DNA of 64,000 nt from Escallonia rubra (taxonomy: Eukaryota; Streptophyta; Magnoliopsida; Escalloniales; Escalloniaceae). The position numbers were made by a program, and so were the translations under genes. The notes under the pieces are model-generated. The model did not search any database. It worked only from the letters and a program-made list of their open reading frames with translations, and was not told the origin of the DNA. The stretch lies in contig JAVXUO010003147.1 in NCBI GenBank assembly GCA_033065855.1, positions 335,871-399,870 of the forward strand, given 5' to 3'. Positions 1 through 13,700 of the stretch are shown here, in pieces (positions within the stretch are counted from its first letter, which is position 1; every line of letters starts with the position of its first letter).

Positions 1-1079
1 AGATATGTGCTGGTGTTATATATTTTTTCAGTTGCTTTATTTCACGCCATGCCTTCTGAATCCGCGGTTGCTTAAGGCTGTGTGCATTTTTCATTTCTTT
101 ATTAGTTTTTCCTTCCCCAGATTTGGTTTTCTTTCATATACAGCATACCCAACTAATGAATTTGCTGTTTACTGGTAGTCACCATATTTAGTAATTGAAT
201 TGTGTGTTGTCGTCTAACTCATTTAAAACGTATTGGTACTCCCAAATTTTCTACTGACACTCCTTGTACAAGAATTTATGAGAGGGGTACAACCATGCAT
301 GGCTGTAGTGTTGTGGAACAATGATTATACACGGTAGTGCCAATGGGATCAATTTTAGGAAATACCCCTTCTTTTTCTTTCGGGGTTGGGACTTGGGAGG
401 GAACAAAAAAGGTTCTCAGATTATTTGGGGGAATTTATGTTTTCGTGTTTTTTGCATTTGTGTCAGTGTTTGGCTTACAATATAAAGCTTAACATCTGAA
501 TATCTGATTGATCAGTCATTGGTGATGTATCGGCTAGCCTTTTTCTGTTGACAGGCAGAGAAGTGAACAGAGTTGTTTTAGATTTTTTCATGTCCTCTTT
601 TTCTCTATCAAATGAGTCCTTATGCAGTGGAGAATATATTTAGTTGCTTGGAGCATGGGCTTGTGACGTTCCTCATCACTTGGAAATCCCCTAGATTAAG
701 GGTTCGAAACCATGCATGATAATTTATGTAATGGTTGACGCTGACAGGGAGCACTGTATTTTCTCTCTCTTCCCTGCTTTGTCACACTTTTGATTATTTT
801 TACTTTCTGACAACATATCTGGTGATGAGTTTTCACACCCTTTTGCCTATTTGCTCTTCTTTCTTACGTTCTCATAATTGTGGTGGTAGCCTTGTTACCA
901 CTAAGGTTATAATTTTGCATTTGTTTCAAGAGTTTCACTTTCAAGCTTACTTGGAGAATCCTTTGCACGAAGTTCTGATAACAATGACCTAAATATTTGG
1001 TCTACAACATTATACATTATGAAATCCACCAGATAATTGATATTTTCCTGATATCCTTCCTTCTGTTTCGATTCTTCAG
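1..1079. other. 5' flank or intron of the pectin acetylesterase gene, no exon recognised
   Basis: The first exon I can recognise in the downstream gene starts at 1080 inside a codon, so an upstream exon must exist. It should carry the signal peptide and roughly the first 45 residues and end one base into a Val codon. I found no stretch here that reads as that exon, so this is probably intron, with the missing exon before the window. A weak tRNA-like A-box/B-box pair at about 640-705 is too degenerate to call. Confidence 0.5.
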
Positions 1080-4000
1080 TATGTTTGGATGGAACTTTAC
1101 CCGGTTATCATTTGCATCGCGGATATGGGTCAGGGGCTAACAGTTGGCTCATTCAGTTGGAGGTTTGTGACAGCTCTGAGACATTGACATATACAAGCTT
1201 AATAATTGTAGCTAAGTTGTGGTTTGCTTGCCCACATTGATGAGTGTATTGTCTTTATTATCTTGCTGAACTTATCATTTCAACCTTTAGATATGTATGT
1301 TCAAAGTTCTACACCTTACATATTTCTCTTCTTCAATGACAAGACTGATGTAAACACCCCCCAGAACAACCCTCACCCCACCCCCCAAACGAAAAGTATG
1401 AAAGAAAAGAAAATTCACAACCTCAATTGAGAATTCTTAGGCAGGGAGGAACGACTACTGTGGTAAGACTGATGACCAATGGGGAGATGACCAGATGTGG
1501 GCCGGAGGGATATGTGCTCTGGCCCCATTGGCTATCACCATTGCCACGTGTGGTTCCTACCGACGTAAATATTGTCCCATTTTGTATGTATTTTCGAAGT
1601 AATCAGAGCTCAAAATTTTAAGAGTCTAAAGTACAAAAAAGTTCCTACAACTTCGACTGCTTTATAACAAGTTTAGAGGTGCTTATCAAATGTAACAGAG
1701 TGTTTTCCCAAGAATCAGAAATAATATGTTTTATAAGGTTAAGCACTAGCCATAGATAACTTGCATCATTACCTCTTCGTAGACTTTTTTGCAATGCTTG
1801 AAGGTTGATACTCTTTTATTCATTCATGGCAATCAGAAACTTCCCTTTCGTACTACACATCTTCCAATAATTTTTGGATGCCAATTTGTTGAACGAGGAC
1901 ATGAATTTTTGAGAGATCTTGTGGCAGGGTGGAGGATGGTGTAACACCATCAGAGCATGTGTTTATCGCAAAACGACTCGGCGTGGATCATCAAACCATA
2001 TGGAAAAGCAGATTCCATTTACGGGAATACTGAGCAATAAGGCTGAAGAAAATCCAGGTTTCCAGATTATTAATAAAATCTTGCTATTTTGAGTGTGTAC
2101 TGTCGTTGCCTCATCTTTCATGGAATTTTCCTTACTCAAGGTGGGTTCTATGTACAGATTTTTTCAACTGGAATAGGGTAAAGGTTCGCTATTGTGATGG
2201 CGCCTCATTTGCTGGTGACAGTGAAGATAAGGTTGGCAATAGTATGAGGCAATTTTGTACTGTTGGTCTTTGTTTATTTTCAATGTGTCTGCAAAAAAGA
2301 TGGATATAATGTGATGAAAATTGATGCCTTACAGGTTAAACCAACCACTATAACCTAAAAATAACTCACTTTAAGATATTGATTTGATTTTTATCCCTCG
2401 ATCGTGGTGCACCTCTTTGCAGCAGTACTTTTCTGTATTACCGCAGCTAAAATTTGTATCCCTTCGTGCAAACTCTCTCTCTCTCTCCCCCCTCAAACTT
2501 TATTGTTCGTCACCATATAACGAAAAAGAGGTGTAGCAAAGTTGATATGTTTACCATACGCAAAATAACACTAGGTAATATTGGATAGTTTAGGTAATAT
2601 TGAATCTGTACTTAATAGTTCCCTAGTTCATGAAGGGAGAAATTTTCATGGTCCGTAATGTTTGACCAGTACGAAGAGTGCAACTAATGTGTACTGTTAG
2701 GTTGCCATGGAAGACTTGAGGATATGTGCAATAAGGGGGGAGTTGCATTAATTAAAGACTAGGTAAGGAAGCATTGCTTGAGATGGTTTGGTCATATTCA
2801 ATATCGCAGGTTCGGGGTTATCTGATGATAACATGAGCAAAGTCAGAAAGGAATGTGCTTCCATAGAGGAACGTGGAAGAAAAGGACTCATTATTTTTCT
2901 ATCCACGTTCAGGTCTAGTCACTTGTTCGTGGAGGTTTTTTGTCTTTACTAATGATAATGTTTATGTTTTAGATATTTATTATCTGAGTTAGGCATATAT
3001 TTCTGCCCTAGATCCTCCATCTTGGAAAGAGCAATGCTATGATTAGACAACTTTTGTAAGCAACTCATCTGAAATCATGCCACTTCGACCAGAATGTTGA
3101 ACACGCAGGGCCCAGGATTGAAATGGCAAGATTTCTGTCGAGCTGTCTAGGGAAGTTGTCTACAAAAGTTGTTTGCATAAGATTTTGCTTTTAGAATTCA
3201 GGGTTGGTAACAATGCTGATCTTCCTTAGCTTTCTCCCATTATACCCAGGACAAGATATGACTTCATCATAGATAAGTCATATCTGGAAATGTTTTTGCT
3301 CATTTTACTAAATAGGTGGAGTGAGCATATTAGAGATGTTTTGGTTCTATTCTTAGCTGTTCCATGATGCTTTGAGAGGTTTTATGGAATCAGTTTAATC
3401 AACGACTTTCAACACAAACAACTCTAAAGTCCACCTACAACTCCACTGAAATGATATGCCATTATATACGAAACATGAAAACCGGCAGAGCCCAGAGCTT
3501 GAAATGGCAAGATTTCACTCGAGTTGCCTAGGAACATTGTCTACAGACCAACAGGGTTATGATCTTAGAGAACTTATAGGCCTTATCATTGATTCTGCTG
3601 ATCTTCTTGAGCTTTTTCCTATAGTATCGAGGCCGGGATGAATTTGTGCCTATCTTAGTAAGTAGGTGGAAGGGTGGAGAGAAGGTTTAGAGATGGTGTT
3701 AATTCTATTCTTAGCTGTCGTGTGATGCTTTGAGATGTTTAGCTTAATTGGATATAATTATTGACATAATAGGTAGATGTGGCCAGCCATCTATTATACT
3801 TCCACCGTCTCTAACCACTTTCTTAATGGATTAAATTTTTCTGCAGGCTGCACAGCTACAGTTCAGAGGACAGCGTATATGGTTGGCTGCTATGGAGGAC
3901 TTGATGTCAAAAGGGATGCGCTATGCCAACCAGGTTTTGTAGTGGACGTTGGTCGAATTTCTCTCCTAATTTTTTTTTTTGCTTTCTAATGAGGTTCAAT

Positions 4001-6917
4001 TGTGTTTCAGGCTCTTCTTTCTGGATGCTCTGCTGGAGGTCTAGCTTCTATATTGCATTGTGATGAGTTTCGGGATTTGTTACCAAGAAGTACCAAAGTG
4101 AAGTGTCTAAGTGATGCTGGACTTTTCATGGATTCGTAACTACCCAATCTTTGATGCTTCGTATATACTCTATTTATTTCCACTGCTCATCTTAGTCGTA
4201 TTAATGTTGTTATGGTCCTTCATGATAATGTAGGGTTGATGTATCTGGTGGACACACCCTTCGGAATTTCTTCGGAGGTGTGGTTAGCTTGCAGGTATAC
4301 TAAAATATTTAATTATATTCAACTAATTTTCCATTCAGCGAAGTCTGTTTCCTTTATACGAAGATTTTCTACTTCGGGCATTTTGCTTGTGAAATAGTTG
4401 GTTCATCATCTTGAAAAATACTGCTTCTGCTCAAAGTTGCTGAACTACTTGTAGTCAATATAGTTTATTCTCGGTGACAGCACATTGACTGGAGTTTTAA
4501 TTATACATCTTCTGGGCGAAGTCATTAGATTGTGTGCCTTATTGCTTCTAAGCATGTAGCCTCAGCTTTTCCCTATACAGATAGAGAGAAAGCATCAGTA
4601 GACAGTAAGATGCTGTAGGCTGGTGATAACGCAACAGATCCTATAAGAAAGTAGAGAGAAAGCAATAAACCTCGACAGAGTGATACACGATGTATTTTAG
4701 ATATAGGACAAGCTTATGCATGCAAATCTTGGACTTGAATACTCAATGTGTGATTTCACCAACTCTAAAGTCATTGCCTATGTGCATGTCAAGAAAATAT
4801 TTGTCTTTGAACCCGGGGATGTGATATCCTTTTTCATGCTTGCTCATCGAAACTGCATAATTTGAACAGGGGGTGCAAAAGAACTTGCCAAGTACTTGTA
4901 CTAATCACCTGGATCCAACTTCGGTGAGCCCTTTGCTTGAACGTGTTCAATAAACAGATGATTTTTTGAGTGTCAAAAAGTTTCGAACTTCTTTTGATAG
5001 TTACTCTTAAACTGACTTTTTATTCTGTCGTTCGTCCTTCCAGTGCTTCTTCCCTCAGAACTTGATAGCCAACATCAGGACGCCCATGTTTATTCTCAAT
5101 GCAGCCTATGATTCATGGCAGGTAAAATCACAATATTGTTGGTTCGTCTTCTTTTAACTATTCATGTTGTTTGGTTTTACCATCTGGCATAATGACTAAC
5201 TAGATTTTGTTCTTCCACACTTGCATTCAGGTCCAGGCCAGCTTAGCTCCCCCCTCAGCTGATCCTCATGGCAATTGGCATGACTGTAAAATGAATAATG
5301 AACGCTGCTCAACGTCACAGATTCAATTTTTGCAAGGTAAATTACAAATTACATTTCTGGGTTTCAAATAGGCTCTGAAACTTGCTCGTTCAACTAAAAC
5401 ATATATATAATTTTTTTATTTTGGAGCAGAATTTAGGAATCATATGCTGTATTTGATCAGAGGCTTCTCAAGGTTCCCAAAAAATGGGTTATTCATAAAC
5501 TCGTGTTTTGCACACTGTCAATCTGAGAGGCAGGATACATGGTTCTCGGATAATTCCCCTCTTATTGGCAACAAGGTACGTCAATGTCATCAACACAGCT
5601 CAGATAGTTCAATATATCTTACAAATATGCGTCCTTGCATGCCTTTGATATCTCCCTTTGGCTTTTCGTTCTATTCGAACTACTAATTCATCCTTACTCT
5701 GGTTCCTAATGCATATGACATTAATATGGACAACAAATGACTGTTTTGTCCTCCATCTTTGCCAACTTGTCCCCTAGAGGTGAAATGATCTTTCAAGTAT
5801 ATTCGTTTCAATGACCCTCTTGATGACCAGTCCTCCTTTCAAGTCTCCCAAGTTGAAGTAAACTCGCCTTTTGCCATCTACTCAACCTTGGCTAATATAA
5901 AGCATCTTCAAAACCTTGAACACATAAAAAGAGCAGGCTTACAGACATTATAAGAGCTCCTCGTAATAAAGGACTCTTTTCCTTCCGTTATTTTGACAGC
6001 ATAGTAGGCCAAACCACCTTGCTTCTATAGATCTGTAGAGCTTCTTCAGCTTATGTCTGCCTAATGTTTTGTGGTTTTCTTTTCTATGATCTTATATTAC
6101 ATAATATGAAAAGAGAACGGGATATTTACAGAGTATAGTTTGCTTTAAGTGGAAGTAGTTACTGGAGCTCTGTTGCTAGCATGTGAAGTAAGTGGCATAT
6201 GACATAACATTCAACTGTGACTTTCTATTAATGTCAGTAGCATTGCATGTATGTATTTGGCACAACTATGTGGAAGCTAATTTCCCAGCATTCTTTTTTG
6301 GCAAAACCTAAACAAATCTCTCGTTCACCATCTTGGCATTTGTTTTCTCCGAAGATGTAAATGATGCTAATTGATTTCTATGATACACTTTGGAAATGCA
6401 GATTTGAATCACGAACTCAGTTCTTAAATAACCCCTAAACGCACTCTGTTAGACACAAATTGTCCTCTTGGATCAGAAAAACCGTCCATCCTAACTAGTG
6501 CCCCATGGCTTGAGGTCAATCCACGGAGCCATTGCACTAGCATGGGTGACCCGCTTAATTTTGGGGGAAACATGATAGTTGTAACACCCCCCCCCCCCAA
6601 AAAAAAAAAAAAAGAAAAGAAAAAAACCCCCCACACACAAAAATACACACCCCAACCCACCCTGCACCCCAAAAAAGAGAGAGAAAAAGAAAACTAGCCC
6701 AAGAAAAAGGAAAACGCAGCCAGATTTTGAGGCTAGTTGACCTTGTTTGCTACAATATTAGCTGTAAAGAGTTGCAGACTATCTCACGCAATTGTTTTGT
6801 GACATGCAGGGCATTGCACTAGCTGTTGGAGATTGGTACTTTGGTCGGGGAGGTGTCAAGGCCATTGATTGTGCATACCCCTGCGACAAAACTTGCCACA
6901 ATTTGATATTCAAATGA
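1080..6917 (+). CDS. PAE: Pectin acetylesterase (CE13 family), 5'-partial, 11 exons seen
   Basis: Exons fit GT-AG introns with consistent phase: 1080-1162, 1928-2057, 2158-2231, 3847-3933, 4011-4135, 4234-4294, 4870-4923, 5044-5121, 5231-5336, 5430-5575 and 6810-6917 (stop 6915-6917). They give about 349 residues. Plant pectin acetylesterases are near 390-400, so only the N-terminal signal region is missing. Visible family blocks, in order: [17 protein letters not shown], the GGWCN loop, [20 protein letters not shown], the nucleophile elbow LLSGCSAGG (Ser), [28 protein letters not shown] (acid Asp) and NSCFAHCQ (probable His), ending [19 protein letters not shown]. Known members act in the cell wall, removing acetyl esters from homogalacturonan and rhamnogalacturonan. 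The many Cys residues fit a secreted enzyme. The reading frame is intact throughout. Intron 3 (2232-3846) and intron 10 (5576-6809) are enlarged by repeats. The paralogue number within the family cannot be assigned. Confidence 0.93.
2725..2905 (+). mobile_element. LINE reverse-transcriptase C-terminal scrap in a pectin acetylesterase intron
   Basis: One plus-strand frame reads [16 protein letters not shown], the well-known block near the C-terminus of plant LINE ORF2 proteins. A rough match to the following basic RGxxKK segment comes about 60 bases later. Stops interrupt the frame, and no poly(A) tail or target duplication was found. It sits in intron 3 in the sense orientation of the host gene. 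It is an old, short relic. Confidence 0.55.
3084..3745 (+). repeat. Diverged tandem duplication inside pectin acetylesterase intron 3
   Basis: Two blocks of about 300-350 bp, near 3084-3400 and 3460-3745, share landmarks in the same order. Both have GAAATGGCAAGATTTC, then GTCTACA, a TCTTCNTNAGCTTT stretch, TAGGTGGA, TTCTATTCTTAGCTGT and ATGCTTTGAGA. The copies are substantially diverged, so the duplication is not recent. Confidence 0.75.
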
Positions 6918-9900
6918 TAAGCCAGCAGATATGTTTTATGTTTTCCGACATGCTCGTTTACATCTTTAGGAGTGATCCTCATCTCCCCATTCAATCTTAT
7001 AGAAATCCATTCAAGAAAATAAAGCCAGCTCTTTCACAAGTGTAATTTGTTGTGCTAGCAAAGTAATGGAAATGGTGATAAGCAACCTTGTCCAAATTTC
7101 CAACTTAAGCTGCACATATTGTTGTCCTATCCAACATTAGAAATGAAATGAACAGGCCATACCTTGCAAATGTTTTGGCCAAACACCATCTCCAGTAGCA
7201 TGAATTTAAGCCCTTGACAACTGTAATTTGATTAAAGTTATGGTTATTTATGAAGGCTATGTTGGAACAAACAAAGAAGCCTTCGGTATAGAGTATATGC
7301 TTTCCCTGCTACTATGTACTTCTTTAGTTGCTAATATCAAGTATAAATCTTTTTTTCAGTGTGCCTGAAGTTCTTGCCTTTATGATGCTATTCATAGATT
7401 ATCTTTGGGAAGTGATATACGAGCTCCACATTTTACCATTTGAACTCTAGAATGTTCAAACTTCAATGTGGATGATGTTTTGCCGTCTGGAAATAAAACT
7501 AAATTGCCAAGGTCCAAAAGGAAAATAAAATAAAAAACACTTATTAATTATCAAGTTTTAGTCATGGGAGTGCAAGTGGAGGGGGAAAAAAAATACATAG
7601 GTTCATGTTACGAAGTCATCCTGGGCGGCTTTGTTTTCTAAGTGTTGAAATGAGAATCTGTTGATTTCTTTATTCATTCATGCTAATCATGTTGTTTGTG
7701 TCTCCATATATATAATATTTATGGAGGAGAATTGAATAATAAATGAAAAGATTCTCTATGACACTCCAAAGAATTATGATTGCTCTATCATTGGAAAAAA
7801 GTTTGTTTTTATGTATTATTATAGTGAAAAAACGAAGGCCAAGATAAACAAAAGTGAGCATTGATTTTCAAATCATGTAAGCACTAATGCGGTGTTTCTT
7901 AAACATGACTTCATAGTGCATTAGACGCAGTTAACGCTACTTTTTAATGAAATACAAAGTGTAGACAAGCTTATAAAAGTGTAGAAATAGATATTTCGAA
8001 ACAGAATCACTATTTTATACTGAAATATAGACCCTTTTGCGAGAACTAATCAACGCAGCGTTAGATCGTGGCTTCATGTAACAATTTTGCCGCAGTCCAA
8101 TGTCTCTGCATCTCGAACTCTCCCGTTCCAAACTTTTTGTTGTTAAAGATGCATTAGCGACAAATGTACTGACTTTTTTAGCTTCAAATGGCCATGAATC
8201 TCTTTTATCTATTTATTTTTTAAATGGTGAGAAAAGTAGGCAAGTGTGTGTCGGCTGCAAAATAGAGGGAACGTATGGAAAGCGGTTTGCCTACTTTGTC
8301 AAACTATATAAAGTCAATTGCTTTTTTGGGTGGTAAAAGAATGACATTTGTGATAAATAGTTTTTTACAATACATTACACGCCATGCCAAGTTCATGACT
8401 TGGATAAAATTATGTAAACGTCCACACAAAAAAGATTTTTATTTAACGACTACTCTCTTACTGTTTTTTTGTTAAAAGACTATTTTGTATTCAATCTTGA
8501 TATACCTGTACTCCGGCCTGATATGCAAAGTTAGCTAGACAAGTAGCTTCTTTTAAGTTTGACACGATGATGCAAAAATCATATATAATAAGTGCTACGA
8601 TGTGAACTTTATAGTCGGTCCTGGACAGCTGAGAAAGCAAAAAATTAAACTNTTCTAGTACCAGGATATGGTTCAGTTTAAGTTCATGTGCTGTGTGGTG
8701 ACATAAAGGAGCGAGTGAACAAGCTTGTGCTGTAAAAATATCTGACTCATTGAAGCAAGTGAATCCAAGGCTTGCCTTGAGGTTTCCCTGTTTGTAGAGG
8801 CAAAATGGATTGCTAACACTCAATTTTTTTTTATTGTCTTATAAAAAAAAGTTTAAAGAATCGCATTCAACTGATTTCACTCATTTTGTTAATGCTGCAT
8901 TTCATCATTTTCTTCGTTGTCCTTTTCTTTAAAGATTATTTAATCCAAATATCCTGGGGCTGTCAATTTTGTCACTAAAATATCTCTTCGGTTCTTAATG
9001 TTAATATTTTGTTATTAGTGCATGTAAGACTATAATAAAGTGTAAAAACAAAACTTATCGAAAAAGGCAGAAAAGAATACGAGGGGGGTTAAAATAGTAT
9101 TTTTTTTTACATCTCAACAATTCATCGTTTTATCTTGTATTTCTATTTCACTATATTGAAACTCCCAGTTTAAGAAAGGGTTTATTTCATTTTTCTCTCT
9201 TATACTTTGCCCAGTTTTTTTTTTTTTTTCTTTTTTGCTACATTTGAGTTCCGGATGGCTCGACAAAGTTGTAGTGAGCATGTGCTGATTATCGTAATCT
9301 GAGACACAAATAGACCATAATGGATTTTGTGGTTTTGCTCATACATGTAATGAACCAAATCATATGCCATCTTAGCGAATCAATTAGGCCTCTAATCGTT
9401 CAATTTATGTGGCTTGAATCAGAAAATGCACCTCTACGTACTTCAACAACATCATGTCTTATCAAAATTTAAAATCAAGTCATGTGGGCACATGGAGTGT
9501 TTTCAATTCATGTTATGCAAAGGATGGATCAACGGCCACTGTCATATAAAAGGCAATTACTAACATAAGAAAAGAAAGGGATACTTAGTGAGAACTTTAA
9601 AGGAGAAACTATCTTATGCACCTTTTGCCTATTTCTAATTTCGAAAGTGACACATTCTTGCTTTTGAAAATAGTATACCGTTGTGTAAAAAGTTGAAATT
9701 GGAAGGTGTAGCCAAACGGGGTCTTAAGCGATTCATTTAGAAAGACCTAAATAGTAGCATCGGACGTCTGTCGCAAAAGAGGAGCGGAGTCGGGACTCAC
9801 GAGTAAGGTGTTCAAAATGTTATACTACTAGGCAAGGTCTTCAAAGAAAATAAGGTGATCAATTTTTAGAGAATTACTGGATGTAATGTTGGTAAATTTT

Positions 9901-10366
9901 TCACTCCTCCCAAAATCACGGTGATCGTGACCGCCCTAAGGTCACAGACTTTGCATGCTAATGGCAATTTCCATGTTTTACCTATAGTTATAACTATAAG
10001 TGATGACTTTCGACGAGTTGCCGCCAAGGCTGCAAAAAATTCAAGACGCTTGCTAGTTCCACTCGACTCAACTATTTCAGAGCTTGGCTCAGTTCCTAGT
10101 TAATGTGAAGCTCGAGTCTAATCGGAAGCTCAGTGCAGTAAACAAGCTCAGCTCGCTTATGAATTCGGGCCAAGCTTGAACAATCAATTACACTCATTTG
10201 CTAACAAACAAGCTCGGTTGGAATCGTGTTATGAATACAACTACGTTGGAGTCAATTAACCTAGCTAGCAAAGCTCATATTGTAACTGGACTCGACTCTT
10301 GTATAGCCTTAATGCTTGACGCATAGCTTATTATGCTTTGTACTCTATACATCGTCAATTCATATA
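6918..10366. other. Intergenic, AT-rich; mostly unassigned
   Basis: The 3' flank of the pectin acetylesterase gene. I see no host coding gene. The minus strand of about 8491-8823 reads an open frame containing LLSQLSRTDYKVHIV and later KEATCLANFAYQAG. This loosely resembles the end of the plant-type RNase H domain found in LINEs, so it may be an old retroelement scrap (low confidence). An undetermined base lies at 8652. The rest is homopolymer-rich AT sequence. Confidence 0.4.
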
Positions 10367-10573
10367 CTCTCTCCAACCCTCATAAATTGATCATATTTTC
10401 TTTTTGTGGCGTGCCACAAAAATTGTTCACTTTCCAAATTAAGAAAGATTATTCAGGTGTTTTTTTTTTCTTTCATATTTACCCTTTTACACTTTTTCTA
10501 CTCTCTCCACATTTAACTATCTACCAACTCATTTTCTCTCTCCAGGCGCACTTTCTTATACTTTTTTTTTCTA

Positions 10574-10634
<61 letters not shown>

Positions 10635-10780
10635 CACTCCGCCAACTTATTTTCTTTCTCTTGATCCACTCCCTTTCCTCTTCTCTCTAAAGGGTAAAAT
10701 AAGAAATACACAATATATAACTTAAATTCTTAATATGCGTGTCAAGTCAAATGTGATCGATTTATGTGGAACGGAGGGAG
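10367..10780. mobile_element. Stowaway-type MITE (Tc1/mariner derived)
   Basis: The right end reads ACGGAGGGAG followed by TA, the inverted form of the CTCCCTCCGT Stowaway terminus. The left end is TA followed by CTCTCTCCAACCCTCATAAA, which pairs imperfectly with the right end over about 25 bp. TA on both sides (10365-10366 and 10781-10782) fits the family's TA target duplication. At 414 bp it is long for the family, inflated by an internal CT/TA microsatellite. There is no coding capacity. A hairpin with 10-bp arms (TTTTTGTGGC and its complement) lies just inside the left end, at about 10403-10424. Confidence 0.75.
10577..10633. repeat. Compound (CT)n(TA)n microsatellite
   Basis: An uninterrupted CT run of about 10 units passes directly into about 18 TA units. 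It lies inside the Stowaway element, a common place for such repeats to be carried and expand. Confidence 0.9.
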
Positions 10781-13700
10781 TAATTTTTAGTCTGCACAAA
10801 GGAGTAATTTCGCCCGACGAGCGAAACATCTGGGATAAAGAAACTCTATCATTGTGACAGAAAAATTGAAGCATCTATTATAAGTCCCACCCCAACGCCA
10901 CAAGAGCACATGAGCCTACTTTCTTGTTATCTTAAAGTGCCTCATTGCCATCATTGTACGGAAACAAACTACATCTTTTGATGATGGCGACCGCAAAGCA
11001 AATAGCCCTCTATAGGGACCTCGTTCAGCTACATTCCGTGGCCAAAGTGTTAACTTCACAGTTTCATTTGCTAAAATTTCATTACCAACTTTCTCACCGT
11101 ATTTCATCCAGAATACTAAATTGTAGCGATTGCCAATATTTTTTGGGCGTAACGCTATTTAACACTTTTAAGTAAGGGGCGTCGTAAGTGCTATTAGCAA
11201 CCTAAAAGCTCGTACCCCTTTCTTAACGAAACATCGTTGTCCCTGTTATGGTTGTCTTCACCCTCGTTACATCGCTTATATCGTATTCTAGTAGTACGGA
11301 TTCCCCTTCTTTTGATCATTATTTGGGTGAAAGCGTAAATAATGTGGGAACCCAGAAATTCTCATATGAAATCCAAAACTTGCAACCAATCATCACCCTT
11401 CTCTAGTCTGCCACTGCAGTTTCATTTCCAAATTTTCCTTGTTTTCTTCTGCATATAACACTGTAGGGCCTTAACCCCTGAATGGCTCCCAATAATTTGG
11501 TTCACATGCATCCACAGCGACAACTATACTTGTACACACACACAAACAAACACATTAATTAATAAAATTGAAAGGAAAGAGGGGACTTGAAACATATTCT
11601 ATTCCAAAAGGGAGAAGTAATATCTTTCTGGTGAGTCTGCACGTGGGTGCACACGGACGTGCCTTCAGCTGTTGAGGTTGTGCCCTACCACATACATGGC
11701 TCATACGGTCGATTCATGTATCACAACTGCCTTCTTCATCATCCCATGATTTCTTTCTATATCCTGGAAGATTTTCTTTTAAGGTTTGGACAGGCGGTTT
11801 CCTTCCTCTATCAATTTATAAGTTGCCAGTTTGTCACATATGGTGTTGTGTATGTCAGACTACTAGGAAAAAAGATCTTTTATGGGGAAGGATTTTGTCA
11901 GATTGCAAGATTAATATGCGCGCTATTATCACTATGGACGATAACATTTCTTAACTTGACAAGAGAGCATTTCACAACTTTATCCATTTTACAAGAATTA
12001 TACACGTATGCATTCTACAATGTTGTTATCGCCAAAACCATGTTGATTGTATTGGTGGTGGTGGCCGTGGCGGCGGAAAGGTGCTAATGATGGTGGTGGT
12101 AGTAATGTGCGAAGACGTTGTGTTGGAAATTGTTGTGATGGCAACAGATGACAGTCGTGGTGGATAACTGTAGTGTAGTGAATATGGAGATGGTTTTAAC
12201 ATACTCGCAAGAGGTGGTGGCGGCGGCGGCGGCGATTCTCGTGGTGGGGGTAGTGTGGCGGCAGTTAAGCGGTGAAAATTATAGTGGTGGTGAAAAAAGA
12301 AATGTAATGATTGTGATGGTGACTCTAGAACGGTAGAGATGATGTTGCTAATAAAAAAAGTGTTTTTACTACACTGGTCTAAGTACAACTAATCACGATG
12401 CGTCTACGTCTACACAAAGGTTACCATAATAGCAGGGCACACACGGCCTGAAAAGTCGTGTCTGCTTGGTTAGGTCTGATAGGTTGTTTCTACGAGTAAT
12501 TCCCGTACAAGTTTATCTTGACCTAGCGGATTTCATATATATGGTCAGAATACGAATGAGTCAATGGCTTGTAAGGTGCCGGTGGTGACCTTCACTGACA
12601 CTGATAATAGAGAGAACTTGCATATGCTCATTAATGGGAAAGGAAAGCCCAGAAAGGAACAAGATGTGTGTACTAGTTTGACAGGAAGGTGCTTCTTTAT
12701 GATAAATTCAACCTAAACAGGCTCTTCCATTTTTCATCATGTTCCTCTGAGGTACATCTCTTATGTTCCAAGAAAACATTGAATTTCCTTTCCTTTCCTT
12801 TCTCAAGAAGCATCAGCATCAAGATATCTCCATCGTTAGAGGGCCCCAATTCCTCTGTTCCTCCCAGAAGTAGTAGAAGTTTGGTTTCATGGAAGATGTG
12901 TCGTGCAGTGTGTGAACAAACGATAACAACTGAGCAATTAATTAACTCCACCACCCTTGGAACCAGATTTTGGGCTTCTTGCTTTGCCAATGATTCCCAA
13001 GATAATGTTAGCACCTCAAGAAATCTCTACGACAGTGGCCTTTCCATATGTTGAAAGTCATTTTCCTTTCATGTTGACTAAGAGCTAGCTGGTTGCCCTT
13101 TGTTGTGTTGTGGGGTTTTGCTCCTTTTTAATACTCCTTTCTTCTTAGAAAACCTTGCGAGCACTCACCATAAGAGCCAGCAACACTAATTTTTTGTGTC
13201 TACTGTCATCACTTGCATGGCCGGAGCGAGAGCCGCGCTGTTGGAACCTCTTGATACAAGTGTTAGTAGCTCGAACGCGCTCTGGAGCAGGAATGTTACC
13301 CTAGCTAGTAATTATCAGTATTTGGTGACTTGATCGAGCTACTACGTACTGCACGAGATTAACACCTACAGACCGACGCCTAGCTGGATAATGACTAAAA
13401 GTACTAGCTCATTGGTCACAAGAGTCTGTTGCGACTCATTTTCTAACGCAAGGCTTGGGTGGCTTGTAGTGATGGAATCTGCCAATGGTGATCACTTCTC
13501 ATATAAGATATTTTCCTCATTTTCTCTTGTGGGAACTACCAAATTTTCTTTGCAGAACCTGTCAAATGGTGCATATGGAGTATCTCTGAAGGCTTATCTG
13601 GTAAAACCAAAGGCAGACAACCAGAGTCTACTGTCTTCCGAAGGGAAAGACTGTCAAAAGTGAAAACCATCTCCATCTGTACTGGAGACAGCGAAAGACA

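Noticed and set aside
640-705. tRNA-like A-box and B-box (GGGTTCGAAACC)
   Set aside because: The A-box is poor, and there is no tail or target duplication, so neither a tRNA gene nor a SINE can be supported.
6400-6630. Possible SINE ending in a C-run and A-run
   Set aside because: Box-like words are present, but spacing and flanks do not fit. The C/A homopolymers are simple low complexity.
8640-8660. Undetermined base (N) at 8652
   Set aside because: It shows only a draft-quality base call and is not a biological feature.
11647-12087. 146-codon open frame as a candidate gene
   Set aside because: No recognisable domain, no splice-consistent neighbours, and composition like the surrounding intergenic DNA.
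12026-12388. 120-codon minus-strand frame rich in Pro and Ser
   Set aside because: It arises from a GGTGG-biased stretch. No homology or gene structure was seen.
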